From Sansalvadorimonas sp965243775 (GTDB lineage: Bacteria; Pseudomonadota; Gammaproteobacteria; Pseudomonadales; Endozoicomonadaceae), in the NCBI GenBank assembly GCA_965243775.1, contig CBDEWF010000018.1, positions 106,615 to 170,614 of the forward strand: 64,000 nucleotides of DNA. Direction: 5' to 3'. Under the pieces are notes generated by a model, which was not told the origin of the DNA, made no database searches, and was given only the letters and a program-made list of their open reading frames with translations. Positions 25,740 through 35,753 of this stretch are shown piece after piece (position 1 is the first letter of the stretch; each line of letters begins with the position of its first letter). The position numbers and the translations under genes were made by a program.

Positions 25740-27521
25740 ATGTCTGATCTTGCACTTCACTATGAGCGGGAACTGTCGTGGTTTCGGAAGCATGCCGGTC
25801 AGTTTGCCCATGAGCACCCCGGTCTGGCCCGTAGTCTTGGGGTCAGTGATGAATCTGTGGAAGATCCCGATGTTTCCCGGCTGGTAGAGTCCTTTGCTCT
25901 GCTTAATGCCCGTCTGGGACGTCAGTTGGACGAAGAACTGCCCCAGTTGACCGACCCATTGCTACGCTTGCTGTTTCCCCATTTTCTGCGGCCTCTTCCC
26001 AGTGTCGGCATGATGCAGTTAAAACCTTCAAGTGATATCAGTTCTATCAAGAGTATTCCCGCTGGCAGTAGCTTCCGGGCGGTCATTGATGATGACCGCT
26101 ACTGTGATTTCCGCTGTTGCAGCGCCCTGCAGATGCTGCCCTTTGATCTGGTTGATGCAGAAGTGGAACAGGCACCGTTTTTCCTGCCAGCGCCGCGGTC
26201 TGCGGGTAAATCCGATGTCATGCTGCGCCTGGACCTGTCGCTGTGTGACGGCAGTCTTCAGTTTCACTCGGTCGGTGAGCTTTCACACCTTGATATTTTT
26301 CTGAAAGGTGAACTGAGTCTGACCCAGAAGCTCTATGATCAGCTGTTCAGCCAAGTATGCAGCCTGGCCCTGTTTGATGATTCCGGACAGTACCTGCGCC
26401 TGCCCCATACCCATCTTCAGCCGGTACTGATGACGGAGGATGAGCGTATTCTGCCTATGGCAGGCAATACCTTTCCTGGTTATCAGCTACTACTGGAGTA
26501 CCTGAGTTACCAGAGTGTTTTTCTTTCATTTCGGGTTGTCGGTCTGGAGCAGGCTTTATCCCGATTCTCAGGAAACAAGCTGTCACTGGCCGTCTATCTG
26601 AAATCCATGCCGGTGGAGTTGTCACGCATACTTAATGTGGAAAACTTCCAGCTGGGCTGTGCTCCGGTAGTTAACCTGTTTCAGAAAAAGGGTGAACCAG
26701 TCAAGGTTGACCAGACCCGGCTCGGTTACCCTCTGATTATTGATGCCCGCTCTTCCAATACCCAGGAAGTCTTCTCAGTGGACAGTGTTCTGGATATATC
26801 CGGGCTGCGGCCTGAACCGGTGCCGGAGATATATGGATATAAATATGCCAGTAAGAATTTCAGCTGTTTCTGGCAGTACCAACCTGCTGGTTCGTCACGG
26901 GGGGATAGCTCTCGCCATGGTGAACTGACTCTGACAGATCTTGATCTAAATCCGGTACAGCCAAATAACAGGCAGCTTTCGCCCAGACTAACCTGCAGTA
27001 ACGGTGACCAGACCCTGGAGTTGTCTCTGCTCCACTCACTGACCTGTCTGGAAAATATCGCTGTACCCGCAATATCCAGGCTACTGGGAAAGGTCTCGGC
27101 TCCCTGGCAGCCCCGGATGAAACAGAGCAATCATTGGGCTCTGCTGGCTCATCTGAAGCTGAACTTTGCTGCTGTTCTGGGGGCGGAAGACCCGACAGCA
27201 GAGCTGAAGGAGCTGCTGTCCCTTTATAACCTGACCGGTGATGCCAGCCAGAGGCGCTGTATTGAAGCAATTTCTGAAATGGAAACCAGGTCGGTTGTGG
27301 CGCCACTGAAAATCCATGGTCGCCAATGCTACGTTCAGGGGACAGATATCATTTTAACTCTGGATGCCACCCGAATCAGTGGTGTGTCGTTACTGACCTT
27401 TGTCCAGGTACTGGATCGTCTGTTTGCCGGTTATGCCGACCATAACAGTTTTACCCGCCTGAAGGTCTGTCTAAAAGGTGAACCGGGAGTCTTCTATCAA
27501 TGCCCAAGACGTCACGGTTAG
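25740..27521 (+). CDS. tssF: TssF (VasA/ImpG), baseplate protein
   Basis: Largest wedge protein of the T6SS baseplate, 593 residues. The start MSDLALHYERELSWFRKHAG is diagnostic, followed by FAHEHPGLARSLG, DPDVSRLVESFALLNARL and LLRLLFPHFLRPLPS. The tail FVQVLDRLFAGYADHNSFTR is also typical. AGGGAG lies at a good distance before ATG 25740. It overlaps tssG by 22 bp. It is intact and of usual length. Confidence 0.94.
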   Translation: MSDLALHYERELSWFRKHAGQFAHEHPGLARSLGVSDESVEDPDVSRLVESFALLNARLGRQLDEELPQLTDPLLRLLFPHFLRPLPSVGMMQLKPSSDISSIKSIPAGSSFRAVIDDDRYCDFRCCSALQMLPFDLVDAEVEQAPFFLPAPRSAGKSDVMLRLDLSLCDGSLQFHSVGELSHLDIFLKGELSLTQKLYDQLFSQVCSLALFDDSGQYLRLPHTHLQPVLMTEDERILPMAGNTFPGYQLLLEYLSYQSVFLSFRVVGLEQALSRFSGNKLSLAVYLKSMPVELSRILNVENFQLGCAPVVNLFQKKGEPVKVDQTRLGYPLIIDARSSNTQEVFSVDSVLDISGLRPEPVPEIYGYKYASKNFSCFWQYQPAGSSRGDSSRHGELTLTDLDLNPVQPNNRQLSPRLTCSNGDQTLELSLLHSLTCLENIAVPAISRLLGKVSAPWQPRMKQSNHWALLAHLKLNFAAVLGAEDPTAELKELLSLYNLTGDASQRRCIEAISEMETRSVVAPLKIHGRQCYVQGTDIILTLDATRISGVSLLTFVQVLDRLFAGYADHNSFTRLKVCLKGEPGVFYQCPRRHG

Positions 27522-28594
27522 CTTCTTCTCAAAGCGTCAGCAGCAAAAGCCTGCTGTATCGCCTGCAGACCAGTCCGGGCAGCTGGCAATTTGCCCAGGC
27601 TATACGGGTTCTTCTGCATCACAGCCGGCGCTCTCCTGTGGCGCTGTCTCTGGTCAGTGAGCCGGGTTACCGCTATACCCGTTCGGAAGTGACTCAGGTT
27701 AAACGGGTGGGTAACAGCTGGACACTGTCGGTCACTTTGCCCAGCCTCTCTGGTCTTCAGGGAGTACTGCCTTATGGCTATCAGGATCAGGCCCATCAGT
27801 TGAGGGTTGGTGAAGATAACACAGGTCTGCAAAATTTTTACGAAATTTTTAACCAGCGGGTACTGCTGAACAGTTACCGGGTGATAACCCGTTACAGGCT
27901 GGCCTGTCGCTTTGAAGAAGATATTCGCAGTCAACGCATGGGTGGACTGGGAAAACTGAACCAGGAACGACAAAGCCTTGCACAGCAGATCTGTGCCCTG
28001 GCCGGGGTTCCTGCCCTCCGTCGCCTGTCGGCGGAACACCTGGTGCAATATATCGGGCTGCTGGGACAGAAGACCAGTTCTACGGCTCTATTGGAGCAGA
28101 TCCTGAACGATTATTTTGAACTGCCGGTTACAGTTTCTACTGTACCTCTACGTCGCCACCATCTGGATGATGAGTGCCGGACTGCACTGTCCGCCTGGCG
28201 CAATGGGGCCAACACTCTTGGTGATGGGGCCCTGCTGGGGCGCAGTACCTGGCTGGCCAGTAGTAAAGTCGAGCTGACCATCATTGTTCAGGATGTCCGG
28301 CAGAAGCAGAAGCTGGAGCGGGACACAGATCTGGCGGAACAACTGCAGGAGCTATGTCATCTTTATCTTGGACAGAAAGTCGATACAGCTATTCGGCTGC
28401 AGTGCTGCTCTGATCTCCTGCCCCGACCTCAGTTGTCTGGCAAACAGAGTCAGGCTGTGCAGCTTGGGCCTCACCATTATCTCCAGTCCGGCAAGCAGCC
28501 GGACAGCAAGGTTCTGATGGCTTACGGAGCCAGCAGAACCAAGGCAATAACCCTTATCAATAACTCTACTCACAAGAACGAACCGGGGTGCTGA
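27500..28594 (+). CDS. tssG: TssG (VasB/ImpH), baseplate protein
   Basis: Wedge partner of TssF and TssE, 364 residues. Recognisable segments are SWQFAQAIRVLLHH near the start, GLQGVLPYGYQDQ (family form x-G-x-x-G-x-L-P), LNSYRVITRYRLACRFEED and GDGALLGRSTWLASSKVELT. The N-terminus overlaps the end of tssF and clpV begins one base after its stop, so all three are likely co-translated. No defect is seen. Confidence 0.92.
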   Translation: MPKTSRLASSQSVSSKSLLYRLQTSPGSWQFAQAIRVLLHHSRRSPVALSLVSEPGYRYTRSEVTQVKRVGNSWTLSVTLPSLSGLQGVLPYGYQDQAHQLRVGEDNTGLQNFYEIFNQRVLLNSYRVITRYRLACRFEEDIRSQRMGGLGKLNQERQSLAQQICALAGVPALRRLSAEHLVQYIGLLGQKTSSTALLEQILNDYFELPVTVSTVPLRRHHLDDECRTALSAWRNGANTLGDGALLGRSTWLASSKVELTIIVQDVRQKQKLERDTDLAEQLQELCHLYLGQKVDTAIRLQCCSDLLPRPQLSGKQSQAVQLGPHHYLQSGKQPDSKVLMAYGASRTKAITLINNSTHKNEPGC

Positions 28595-28595
28595 T

Positions 28596-31211
28596 ATGCA
28601 GCAGGAACTAAAACAACTGATAGAACGATTGACTCCGGAACTGCTGACTTCACTGGAGTCGGCGGCGGCTGACTGTGCTGGTCGTGGGCATCATACAGTA
28701 GAGATCGAGCACTGGCTGTGGCAGCTGGTTTCCCGTGGCAGCAAGGGTTTTGCTGTCATTGAGAGCCAGTTTGTCCTTGATCGTGGCCGTATGGTTCAGG
28801 ATCTGGAGCGGCGTCTTGATAACCTGGAAACGGGTCATGAAGGTGCCCCTGCACTGGCTTCCAGTCTGGTTGCCCTGATGCAGGATGCCTGGGTGGCGGC
28901 ATCACTGAATGCCGGGCAGAGTCAGATTTTCCTGCCTCACTTGCTGCTGGCGCTGGTCAATCGGGAAGCTTTTATGCTGGTCTCTTCACCGTTGACAGAA
29001 GAGCTGCGAAAACTGTCCCGGGAAACCCTGCAGTCTCTCGGGCAGGAGCCGGGGAGGATCGAAGCAGGTGAAGCGCCTGCTGTCCAGACAACAGCTGCCC
29101 TGGATAAATATACCCATAACCTGACGGCTCGGGCCGAAGCGGGTGATATTGATCCTATCAGCGGGCGTCAGGATGAAATACGACAGATGATTGATATTCT
29201 GTCCCGCCGCCGTCAGAACAATCCGATTCTGGTGGGTGATCCCGGTGTCGGTAAAACTGCGGTGGTGGAAGGTCTGGCTCAGTGTATGTTCGATGGTGAA
29301 GTGCCGGACAACCTGCAGGGGGTGGAGTTACGTATTCTTGATCTGTCCCTGCTGCAGGCCGGGGCCAGTATCAAGGGTGAGTTTGAGAAACGCCTGCAGG
29401 ATGTGATCAACGAGGTTCAGAGTTCAGTTACCCCCATTATCCTGTTTATCGACGAAGCCCATACTCTGATCGGCGCAGGTGGTGCGGCTGGTCAGAACGA
29501 TGCTGCCAACCTGCTTAAACCGGCCTTGGCTCGCGGTGAGCTGCGTACCATTGCTGCAACAACCTGGGGAGAATACAAGAAGTACTTCGAGAGTGATGCC
29601 GCTCTGACCCGCCGTTTCCAGGTAGTTAAAGTGCCCGAGCCGGGAGAGGAGGATGCTGTCGCCATGGTCCGCGGGGTGGTGAAATCCCTGTCAAAGCATC
29701 ATGGTGTAAGGGTTCTTGATGCCGCCGTGGAAGCCGCCGTACGTCTCTCCATCCGTTATCTGCCTGAACGTCAGTTGCCGGATAAAGCCATAAGCCTGCT
29801 GGATACCGCCTGTTCCAGGATCGGCCTGTCTGTCCGGGCTACCCCGGAAGCGATTAATCACCTGTTGCAGAAACAACGTTATCTGGAACAGGAGAAGGAA
29901 GCACTGGCGCACGAGTGGTCCGCCGGTGACCAGCATCAGCAGCGCCTGGCGGAAGTGAAGCAGGAGCTGGAAGAGATCGTTGTTGAACTCAGTCATTTGC
30001 AGGCCCGCTGGACCAAGGAGAAAGCCTTGGCAGAGAACATCCAGGAGCTTTCCCAGACTTTTGACCAACAGTTCCGTCAGGCCCTGGCGGACGGTGTAGA
30101 GTACCAGCCAAACCCGGACAGGGTTGGTGAGCTGCAGTTGCTGCAGAATGAACTGGCTCAGATTCAGGGTGAAAAGCCGATGGTTAAGCCGCAGGTGGAT
30201 GATCAGTCCGTGGCTCAGGTCATCGAGAGCTGGACCGGCATTCCTGCAGGTAACATGATTGCCGATGAAACCCGTCGTCTATTGTCTCTGGAAGAGAATC
30301 TGGGAGAGCGGGTGATCGGTCAGAAGATGGCGATTAACGCTATTGGAGAAGCGATCCGGATTAACCGTACCGGTCTTGGCGACAGTCGTCGTCCGCTGGG
30401 TGTTTTCCTGATGTGTGGCCCTTCCGGTGTCGGTAAGACGGAAACCGCACTGGCTCTGGCAGACAGGTTGTTTGGTGGTGAGCAGAATCTGACCGTGATT
30501 AATATGACCGAGTTCAAGGAAGAGCATAAGGTGTCCATGTTGCTGGGAGCGCCTGCCGGTTATGTCGGCTATGGTGAAGGTGGTGTACTTACGGAAGCTG
30601 TGCGCCGAAAACCCCACTCTATTCTTCTGCTGGATGAGATGGAAAAAGCGCATCCAGGTGTTCACGATATCTTCTATCAGATCTTCGATAAGGGCCGTAT
30701 TACCGACAGTGCCGGGCTGGAAGTCGATTTCCGCAATACCTTGATTATCATGACCTCAAATGCTGCGGATTTTGCTATCTGTGACTATGTCGAGCACTGC
30801 CGGGAGCAGAAGCATGAGGAGGTTGAATATAGTGGTATTATGGAAGCTATCCAGAATGACCTGCTGGGCTTCTTTAAACCGGCTTTCCTGGGCAGAACCC
30901 ATGTAGTGCCTTACCTGCCTCTCTCTGTTGATGAGATGAAGTGCATCTGTCGTATCTCCCTCAACCGTATAAAGAAAAATATTGCTGACAAGTATCAGGC
31001 TGGCTTTGAAGTGGATGAGAATGCCATTGAGCAGCTGGTGCTCTGGAACAACAGTCCTCACACAGGAGCCCGCGCCATTGAGCAGATTATTAACCGCAAG
31101 CTGATGCCGCAGCTGGCAAAAGAGTGTCTGCTGCGTACCAGCAGCGGAGAGGATATCAGCCATATTCGCGTAGATATTGAAAATCAGGAGCTGGCGATTG
31201 CAATCAGCTAA
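28596..31211 (+). CDS. clpV: ClpV (TssH), T6SS sheath-recycling AAA+ ATPase
   Basis: Disassembles contracted TssBC sheath. The 871-residue protein has a Clp N-domain (residues 1-150), a first AAA module with Walker A GDPGVGKTA and Walker B ILFIDEAHTLIG, a coiled middle domain, and a second AAA module with GPSGVGKTE and ILLLDEMEKAHPG. The N-domain and context separate it from ClpB and from the ClpA gene at the window start. The end overlaps the start of the sensor-MFS gene. It is complete and intact. Confidence 0.95.
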   Translation: MQQELKQLIERLTPELLTSLESAAADCAGRGHHTVEIEHWLWQLVSRGSKGFAVIESQFVLDRGRMVQDLERRLDNLETGHEGAPALASSLVALMQDAWVAASLNAGQSQIFLPHLLLALVNREAFMLVSSPLTEELRKLSRETLQSLGQEPGRIEAGEAPAVQTTAALDKYTHNLTARAEAGDIDPISGRQDEIRQMIDILSRRRQNNPILVGDPGVGKTAVVEGLAQCMFDGEVPDNLQGVELRILDLSLLQAGASIKGEFEKRLQDVINEVQSSVTPIILFIDEAHTLIGAGGAAGQNDAANLLKPALARGELRTIAATTWGEYKKYFESDAALTRRFQVVKVPEPGEEDAVAMVRGVVKSLSKHHGVRVLDAAVEAAVRLSIRYLPERQLPDKAISLLDTACSRIGLSVRATPEAINHLLQKQRYLEQEKEALAHEWSAGDQHQQRLAEVKQELEEIVVELSHLQARWTKEKALAENIQELSQTFDQQFRQALADGVEYQPNPDRVGELQLLQNELAQIQGEKPMVKPQVDDQSVAQVIESWTGIPAGNMIADETRRLLSLEENLGERVIGQKMAINAIGEAIRINRTGLGDSRRPLGVFLMCGPSGVGKTETALALADRLFGGEQNLTVINMTEFKEEHKVSMLLGAPAGYVGYGEGGVLTEAVRRKPHSILLLDEMEKAHPGVHDIFYQIFDKGRITDSAGLEVDFRNTLIIMTSNAADFAICDYVEHCREQKHEEVEYSGIMEAIQNDLLGFFKPAFLGRTHVVPYLPLSVDEMKCICRISLNRIKKNIADKYQAGFEVDENAIEQLVLWNNSPHTGARAIEQIINRKLMPQLAKECLLRTSSGEDISHIRVDIENQELAIAIS

Positions 31212-33600
31212 TTCCGATTTCAGGGAGAGTCCCCGTCCAGGTCGGTCTGCCGGCCTGTGGCGAATATTCGTGAATGCCCTGATTTCTGTTTTGACCCTTC
31301 TGTTACTGGTGTACACAGGCTATGGCGAAACCCTGTTGACTTATAAAAGGCTGGAGCAGGAACAGGTCAGGGCTCAGGCCGGTCTGGTACGTTCTACCAT
31401 AGATAACACCCTGCAGAGTGGGATACCGCTGTCGGATATTGCCGGTATTGACCGGCTAGTGCAATCCACCCTGATGTCTCTGCCGGGAGTGAACGCCGTG
31501 ACTGTGATGGATGTCAGTGGTCGGCAGATTTATCCCCGGAGTATTGGAGAGATATCGCTGAATATCAGCAATATGCTGCCCATCGAGGCTGGTACTGATA
31601 TTGATGATGCTATGACCGAAGATGAGCAGGTGATCTCTTTCAGCCTGCCTCTGGTCAGCCGTCTGGAGACAGAAGGCTTCCTGCAGGTAGAGCTGTCCAA
31701 GTCATATATCGAAGAGACAGTGCAGCAGATTTTCTCACCGCTGTTTGTGATTGCCATGGTGCTGGCAGCTCTGGCTCTGCCAGCCAGCTGGCTGCTGGCT
31801 CGAAGTCCTTTATCCCGGTTCTGGCAGGAACAGGGCTGGTTTACCCTGTCATTCTCATTGATGAGCCTGGTTTTGGTGATGGTGCTGGCCGGGCTCTATA
31901 TCCAGAGTGCCAGTCATAGGGTGGAGCAGGTTAATGATTCCCTGGTGGCCCGTCTGTCCGTTGCTGACAGCCATGGCATCCCTCTCTCCATGCTCAGTGG
32001 AATCAATGACCTGCTGCAGGAGTATAAGCTGTTGAACCCGGAGCTGGACAGTCTCACCCTGAGCCGGGACAGTCAGGTGCAGTACAGTTCTGATTCTGCT
32101 CTTCTTTATGGCCAGCAGGAGCAGGATTTTTATCAGCTGTCGGATGATTCCATTCTGGCCAACAGTGGTTTAAAACTGACAACCACTATGCCTTTCTCCC
32201 AGGTTGTGCTTCAGGTACTGAGAGCGGGTAAGAACTTTGCCATTCTCTACCTGGCTACCCTGTTGCTGTCACTACTGTTTAACCGGCTTGCCCAGCAGCC
32301 AACCAGGAAGCAGGCTGAGCTGACAGGCAAGACAGCTGGCCGTGTCCTGGAAATCCTGCGACCACTGTTTTTTATTGCTGTGTTCATGGAGTCACTTCAT
32401 ACCGCACTGTTACCCAGACTTCTTAATGAGACTGCAAGTTATACCGGACTGGGAACCGGGCTGACCTCTATTCTATTTATGCTTTACTTCCTCAGCTTCG
32501 CCCTGACCCTGCTTCCCGGCAACAGGTTGTGTCAACGCCAGGGTAACAAGGCGGTGATGCTCCTTGGCTTTGTTTTGGCAGCCACAGGATCTTTACTCTT
32601 GGCCCTGGGTTTTTCAAGTGCCTCATCCGTCAGCATGGTAGCCGTGGCAAGGATTCTGGCAGGTATTGGTCAAAGCCTGCTGATGGTAGCGGTTCAGAAT
32701 GAAATACTGGCCAACACCAGTGGCAGTAACAGAACGGTGGGTGCTTCCGTTATTGTCAGTAGTTTTAATGGCGGATTTATCTGTGGCACGGCCCTGGGCG
32801 CTCTGCTGGCCAGTTATATTGGTGCTACAGGGGTATTTGTTATCAGTGGGTTGTCAGGAGTGATGGCACTGTTTTTGGCGATAGCCATGATTTCCGCTTC
32901 TAAAGCTTCTGCCTCCGAACCTGTTGCCGGTAAGCCTGGTGCCGGTAAGGTGCATAGTGCCATTCAAGAGATGAAATTATTACTGAGTCACCGGGGCTTC
33001 CTCAGCACTATGCTCTGTATCGGGATACCTGCAAAAGCCACGCTGACCGGAATTGTCACTTTTGCTCTGCCCCTGATGATGACTCAGGTGGGTTTTGCCA
33101 GTGAAGATATCGGCCAGGTTATCGTCTGTTATGCTGCTGCTGTGTTGCTGGCAACACGGGTGCTTGCTCCTCGGGTTGACCGGCAGGGCAATACCCGTGC
33201 CGTTCTGATATTAGCCATGCTTGGCTCAGGTATTGCTGTTCTGGTAACAGCGGCAGGTTTGTGGGTGGTGGCTGTGGATAGTCAGTGGCTGACTGGTACG
33301 GCATTGATGTTATCTGGTGTCTTTTTCCTTGGTCTGGCCCACGGTGGTATCAACGCCCCGGTGGTCAGCCATGTGACCGCTATTGTTGATGAGCAGGTTG
33401 CCAGTCAACAGTCAGCGGTCACCTTCTACCGTTTTCTGGAACGTTTTGGTCATGTTCTTGGCCCCTTGCTTGTGGGTCAGGTGATGATCTTTGCTGCTTC
33501 AGGCCAGCATACTCTGATATGGCTGGCCTGTGGGCTTATAGCCCTTGCCCTGATGTTTCGTTTTTTATCTGGTTCCACCCAGGTTGAGGAGGCGCTATGA
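31198..33600 (+). CDS. Major facilitator protein with N-terminal periplasmic sensor-like region, inside the T6SS operon
   Basis: Membrane protein of about 800 residues. A first transmembrane segment (ALISVLTLLLLVYTGYGE) leads into a periplasmic domain of about 140 residues, then two more membrane helices, a second periplasmic stretch and a further helix. A 12-helix MFS unit follows (ARILAGIGQSLLMVAVQNEI; FNGGFICGTALGALLASYIG; VFFLGLAHGGINAPV). TTG 31198 is favoured because AGGAG stands seven bases upstream; TTG 31177 and GTG 31270 are alternatives. The frame overlaps clpV, and vgrG starts on its stop (ATGA). An MFS carrier is not a known T6SS core part. Substrate and role are unknown. Confidence 0.8.
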   Translation: MQSANSDFRESPRPGRSAGLWRIFVNALISVLTLLLLVYTGYGETLLTYKRLEQEQVRAQAGLVRSTIDNTLQSGIPLSDIAGIDRLVQSTLMSLPGVNAVTVMDVSGRQIYPRSIGEISLNISNMLPIEAGTDIDDAMTEDEQVISFSLPLVSRLETEGFLQVELSKSYIEETVQQIFSPLFVIAMVLAALALPASWLLARSPLSRFWQEQGWFTLSFSLMSLVLVMVLAGLYIQSASHRVEQVNDSLVARLSVADSHGIPLSMLSGINDLLQEYKLLNPELDSLTLSRDSQVQYSSDSALLYGQQEQDFYQLSDDSILANSGLKLTTTMPFSQVVLQVLRAGKNFAILYLATLLLSLLFNRLAQQPTRKQAELTGKTAGRVLEILRPLFFIAVFMESLHTALLPRLLNETASYTGLGTGLTSILFMLYFLSFALTLLPGNRLCQRQGNKAVMLLGFVLAATGSLLLALGFSSASSVSMVAVARILAGIGQSLLMVAVQNEILANTSGSNRTVGASVIVSSFNGGFICGTALGALLASYIGATGVFVISGLSGVMALFLAIAMISASKASASEPVAGKPGAGKVHSAIQEMKLLLSHRGFLSTMLCIGIPAKATLTGIVTFALPLMMTQVGFASEDIGQVIVCYAAAVLLATRVLAPRVDRQGNTRAVLILAMLGSGIAVLVTAAGLWVVAVDSQWLTGTALMLSGVFFLGLAHGGINAPVVSHVTAIVDEQVASQQSAVTFYRFLERFGHVLGPLLVGQVMIFAASGQHTLIWLACGLIALALMFRFLSGSTQVEEAL

Positions 33601-35753
33601 GTGTGCAGGATTATGATCCTGGTAAGCGTCCATTGACTGTTATTACCGAAAGTAGTGATGAGTGGATTGCTACCCGGATGGATAGCCATGACCGGGTTGA
33701 CGGAGTCTATGAGCACAGGGTCTCTTTTATGGCCCGCAAACTGGAGCCCAGGAAGCTGCTGGGTACCGGTATCAGCGTGGTGTATCGGTCGGAGATGGCC
33801 AGCAGCAGAAGTCATGGGCGTTATTTCCATGGACTCTGTGTGGAAATTCGTAAGACAGGCAGTCTGCAGAGCCGGGGTTATGATCTCTATACCGCTGTAC
33901 TGGTGCCTTGGTTCTGGCTGCTGCAGCATCGTAGCCACTGCCGGGTATTTCAGCAGAAGAAAGCCAGTGAAATTATCAAGGTTCTGGCCGGGGAACATGG
34001 TTTCAGTGGACAGCTGGATCTGGCAGCAACAGGGGACAGGGTTCGTGAGTACTGTGTTCAGTTTAACGAAACTGACAGGGATTTTATTACCCGGCTGTTA
34101 AAGGAAGAGGGCTGGCACTATCACTTCCGGCAGGATAAAGGTGATCACACACTGACTATAGGTAGTGACAACAGCGTTTTTGCCAGGGTTGATGAAACCG
34201 GTATTGAATACTTTGTAGACAGCAGCAAACGGGAGTGGGCTATCACTGAGTGGCAGCACAACTATGCCCTTGGGGCCGGGAGTGTACAGACCAGTGATTA
34301 CAGTTATGAACTGGCAGAAGCCATGCCGGGTAACAAAGTTAACAGTGCTGGTGGGCTGAAGGCACAAAAATCACTGCAGCATTATTTTTATCCCGGTCGT
34401 TACAGTGACAAGAGCGCCGGAACCGATGTGGCTACCCTGGCCATAGAAGGTTATGACAGCCGGGCCAGCCAGGTTGACGGGGGCAGCAGCCTCAGCAGTT
34501 TCCATGCCGGTGGCCGGTTTAAGCTGGACAGTCATCCCGACAGCAGTGAAGTCGGTGAGTACCTGCTCCTGGAAGTGATGCACCAGTTTTCTGCTGAAGA
34601 GACAGGAACCGAGCTGCGCTATCACAACCGCTTCAGCTGTATTCCCGTTGATGCGGATTATCGTCCGCTACCGACTTTTGAAAAACCGAAGATTCTGGGT
34701 CTGCAGAGTGCACTGGTTACCGGTCCATCCTCGGAAGAGATTCATATGGATGACTACAACCGGATAAAGGTGCAGTTCCACTGGGATACCGAGGGTAAAG
34801 GGGATGACAGTTCCTCCTGCTGGGTACGGGTTGCCCAGCATATGGCCGGCAACGGTTTCGGCAGTCAGTTTGTCCCCCGGGTAGGGGACGAAGTTCTGGT
34901 CAGCTTCCTCGACAGTGATCCTGACCGGCCACTGGTGATTGGTTCGGTTTATAACGAAACCCATAAGTCCCCTTACGAAGCTTCCACCAGTTACGGGGTA
35001 AAGCTGCAATCCTCCCCCAAGGGAGGCGCTGATACCTTTAATGAACTCCGCTTTGACTGCAAAAAGGATGAAGAGCAGATCTTTATGCAGGCGGAGAAGG
35101 ATCTGGTGATTGAAGTCAAGAACGACCGTCATGAAACCATCGTCGGTAATCTTACTGAGGAGATTCAGAAGGTTGTCAGCCGTACTGTCAAGGAAGATGA
35201 CAGCCTGACGGTGGAAGGGGAGCAGAAAGTTACTGTCAGCAAGAACATGACTATTGCCACAGATGCGGATTATGAGCTCAGTACCAAGGGCAACTTTACC
35301 CAAAAAACCGATGGTGATAACGCAACCACCGTTAAGGGTAAAACAACTCTGGACAGTACTGGCGATATTGCCATCGAGAGCAAGGGCAATATTGATGGTA
35401 CGGCCACCAATACCATCACTCTTGATGGTGCCAGTATCAAGGAAACCGGTAAGCAGGCTATTGATCTGGAAGTGGGGGCCAGCAAGATCTCCCTGTCACC
35501 TTCGGCCATAGAGCTGAGCTGTGGCCCCAGTACTATCAAGCTGTCAGCCAGTGGTGTGGAGATTTCCGGTATGCAGTTCAAGGCAGAAGGGCAGGTGCAG
35601 GCGGAACTGAAGAGTGGCGTGGCCTGTACCGTGGAAGGCACAGTAAAGACGGATATCAAGGGCACCATGGTTGGTATCCAGGGCAATGCCATGACCCAGG
35701 TTAAGGCTGGAGCCATGGTCGAGATTCAGGGGGCGATTGCGAAGATTAACTGA
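33597..35753 (+). CDS. vgrG: VgrG (TssI), T6SS spike protein
   Basis: Trimeric spike on the Hcp tube, 718 residues. The gp27-like part includes RSHGRYFHGLCVEIRKTGS, YDLYTAVLVPWFWLLQHRS and CVQFNETDRDFITRLLKEEG, all classic VgrG landmarks. The gp5-like OB fold is at RIKVQFHWDTEGKGDDSSSC, then GFGSQFVPRVGDEVLVSFL. A beta-helical, repeat-rich C-terminus ends AMVEIQGAIAKIN with no extra toxin domain, so effectors are probably loaded through PAAR or adaptors. The next gene begins in its stop codon. Confidence 0.95.
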   Translation: MSVQDYDPGKRPLTVITESSDEWIATRMDSHDRVDGVYEHRVSFMARKLEPRKLLGTGISVVYRSEMASSRSHGRYFHGLCVEIRKTGSLQSRGYDLYTAVLVPWFWLLQHRSHCRVFQQKKASEIIKVLAGEHGFSGQLDLAATGDRVREYCVQFNETDRDFITRLLKEEGWHYHFRQDKGDHTLTIGSDNSVFARVDETGIEYFVDSSKREWAITEWQHNYALGAGSVQTSDYSYELAEAMPGNKVNSAGGLKAQKSLQHYFYPGRYSDKSAGTDVATLAIEGYDSRASQVDGGSSLSSFHAGGRFKLDSHPDSSEVGEYLLLEVMHQFSAEETGTELRYHNRFSCIPVDADYRPLPTFEKPKILGLQSALVTGPSSEEIHMDDYNRIKVQFHWDTEGKGDDSSSCWVRVAQHMAGNGFGSQFVPRVGDEVLVSFLDSDPDRPLVIGSVYNETHKSPYEASTSYGVKLQSSPKGGADTFNELRFDCKKDEEQIFMQAEKDLVIEVKNDRHETIVGNLTEEIQKVVSRTVKEDDSLTVEGEQKVTVSKNMTIATDADYELSTKGNFTQKTDGDNATTVKGKTTLDSTGDIAIESKGNIDGTATNTITLDGASIKETGKQAIDLEVGASKISLSPSAIELSCGPSTIKLSASGVEISGMQFKAEGQVQAELKSGVACTVEGTVKTDIKGTMVGIQGNAMTQVKAGAMVEIQGAIAKIN

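Noticed and set aside
31177..31197. TTG 31177 as start of the sensor-MFS gene
   Set aside because: No ribosome-binding site precedes it, whereas TTG 31198 has AGGAG at good spacing; not fully excluded.
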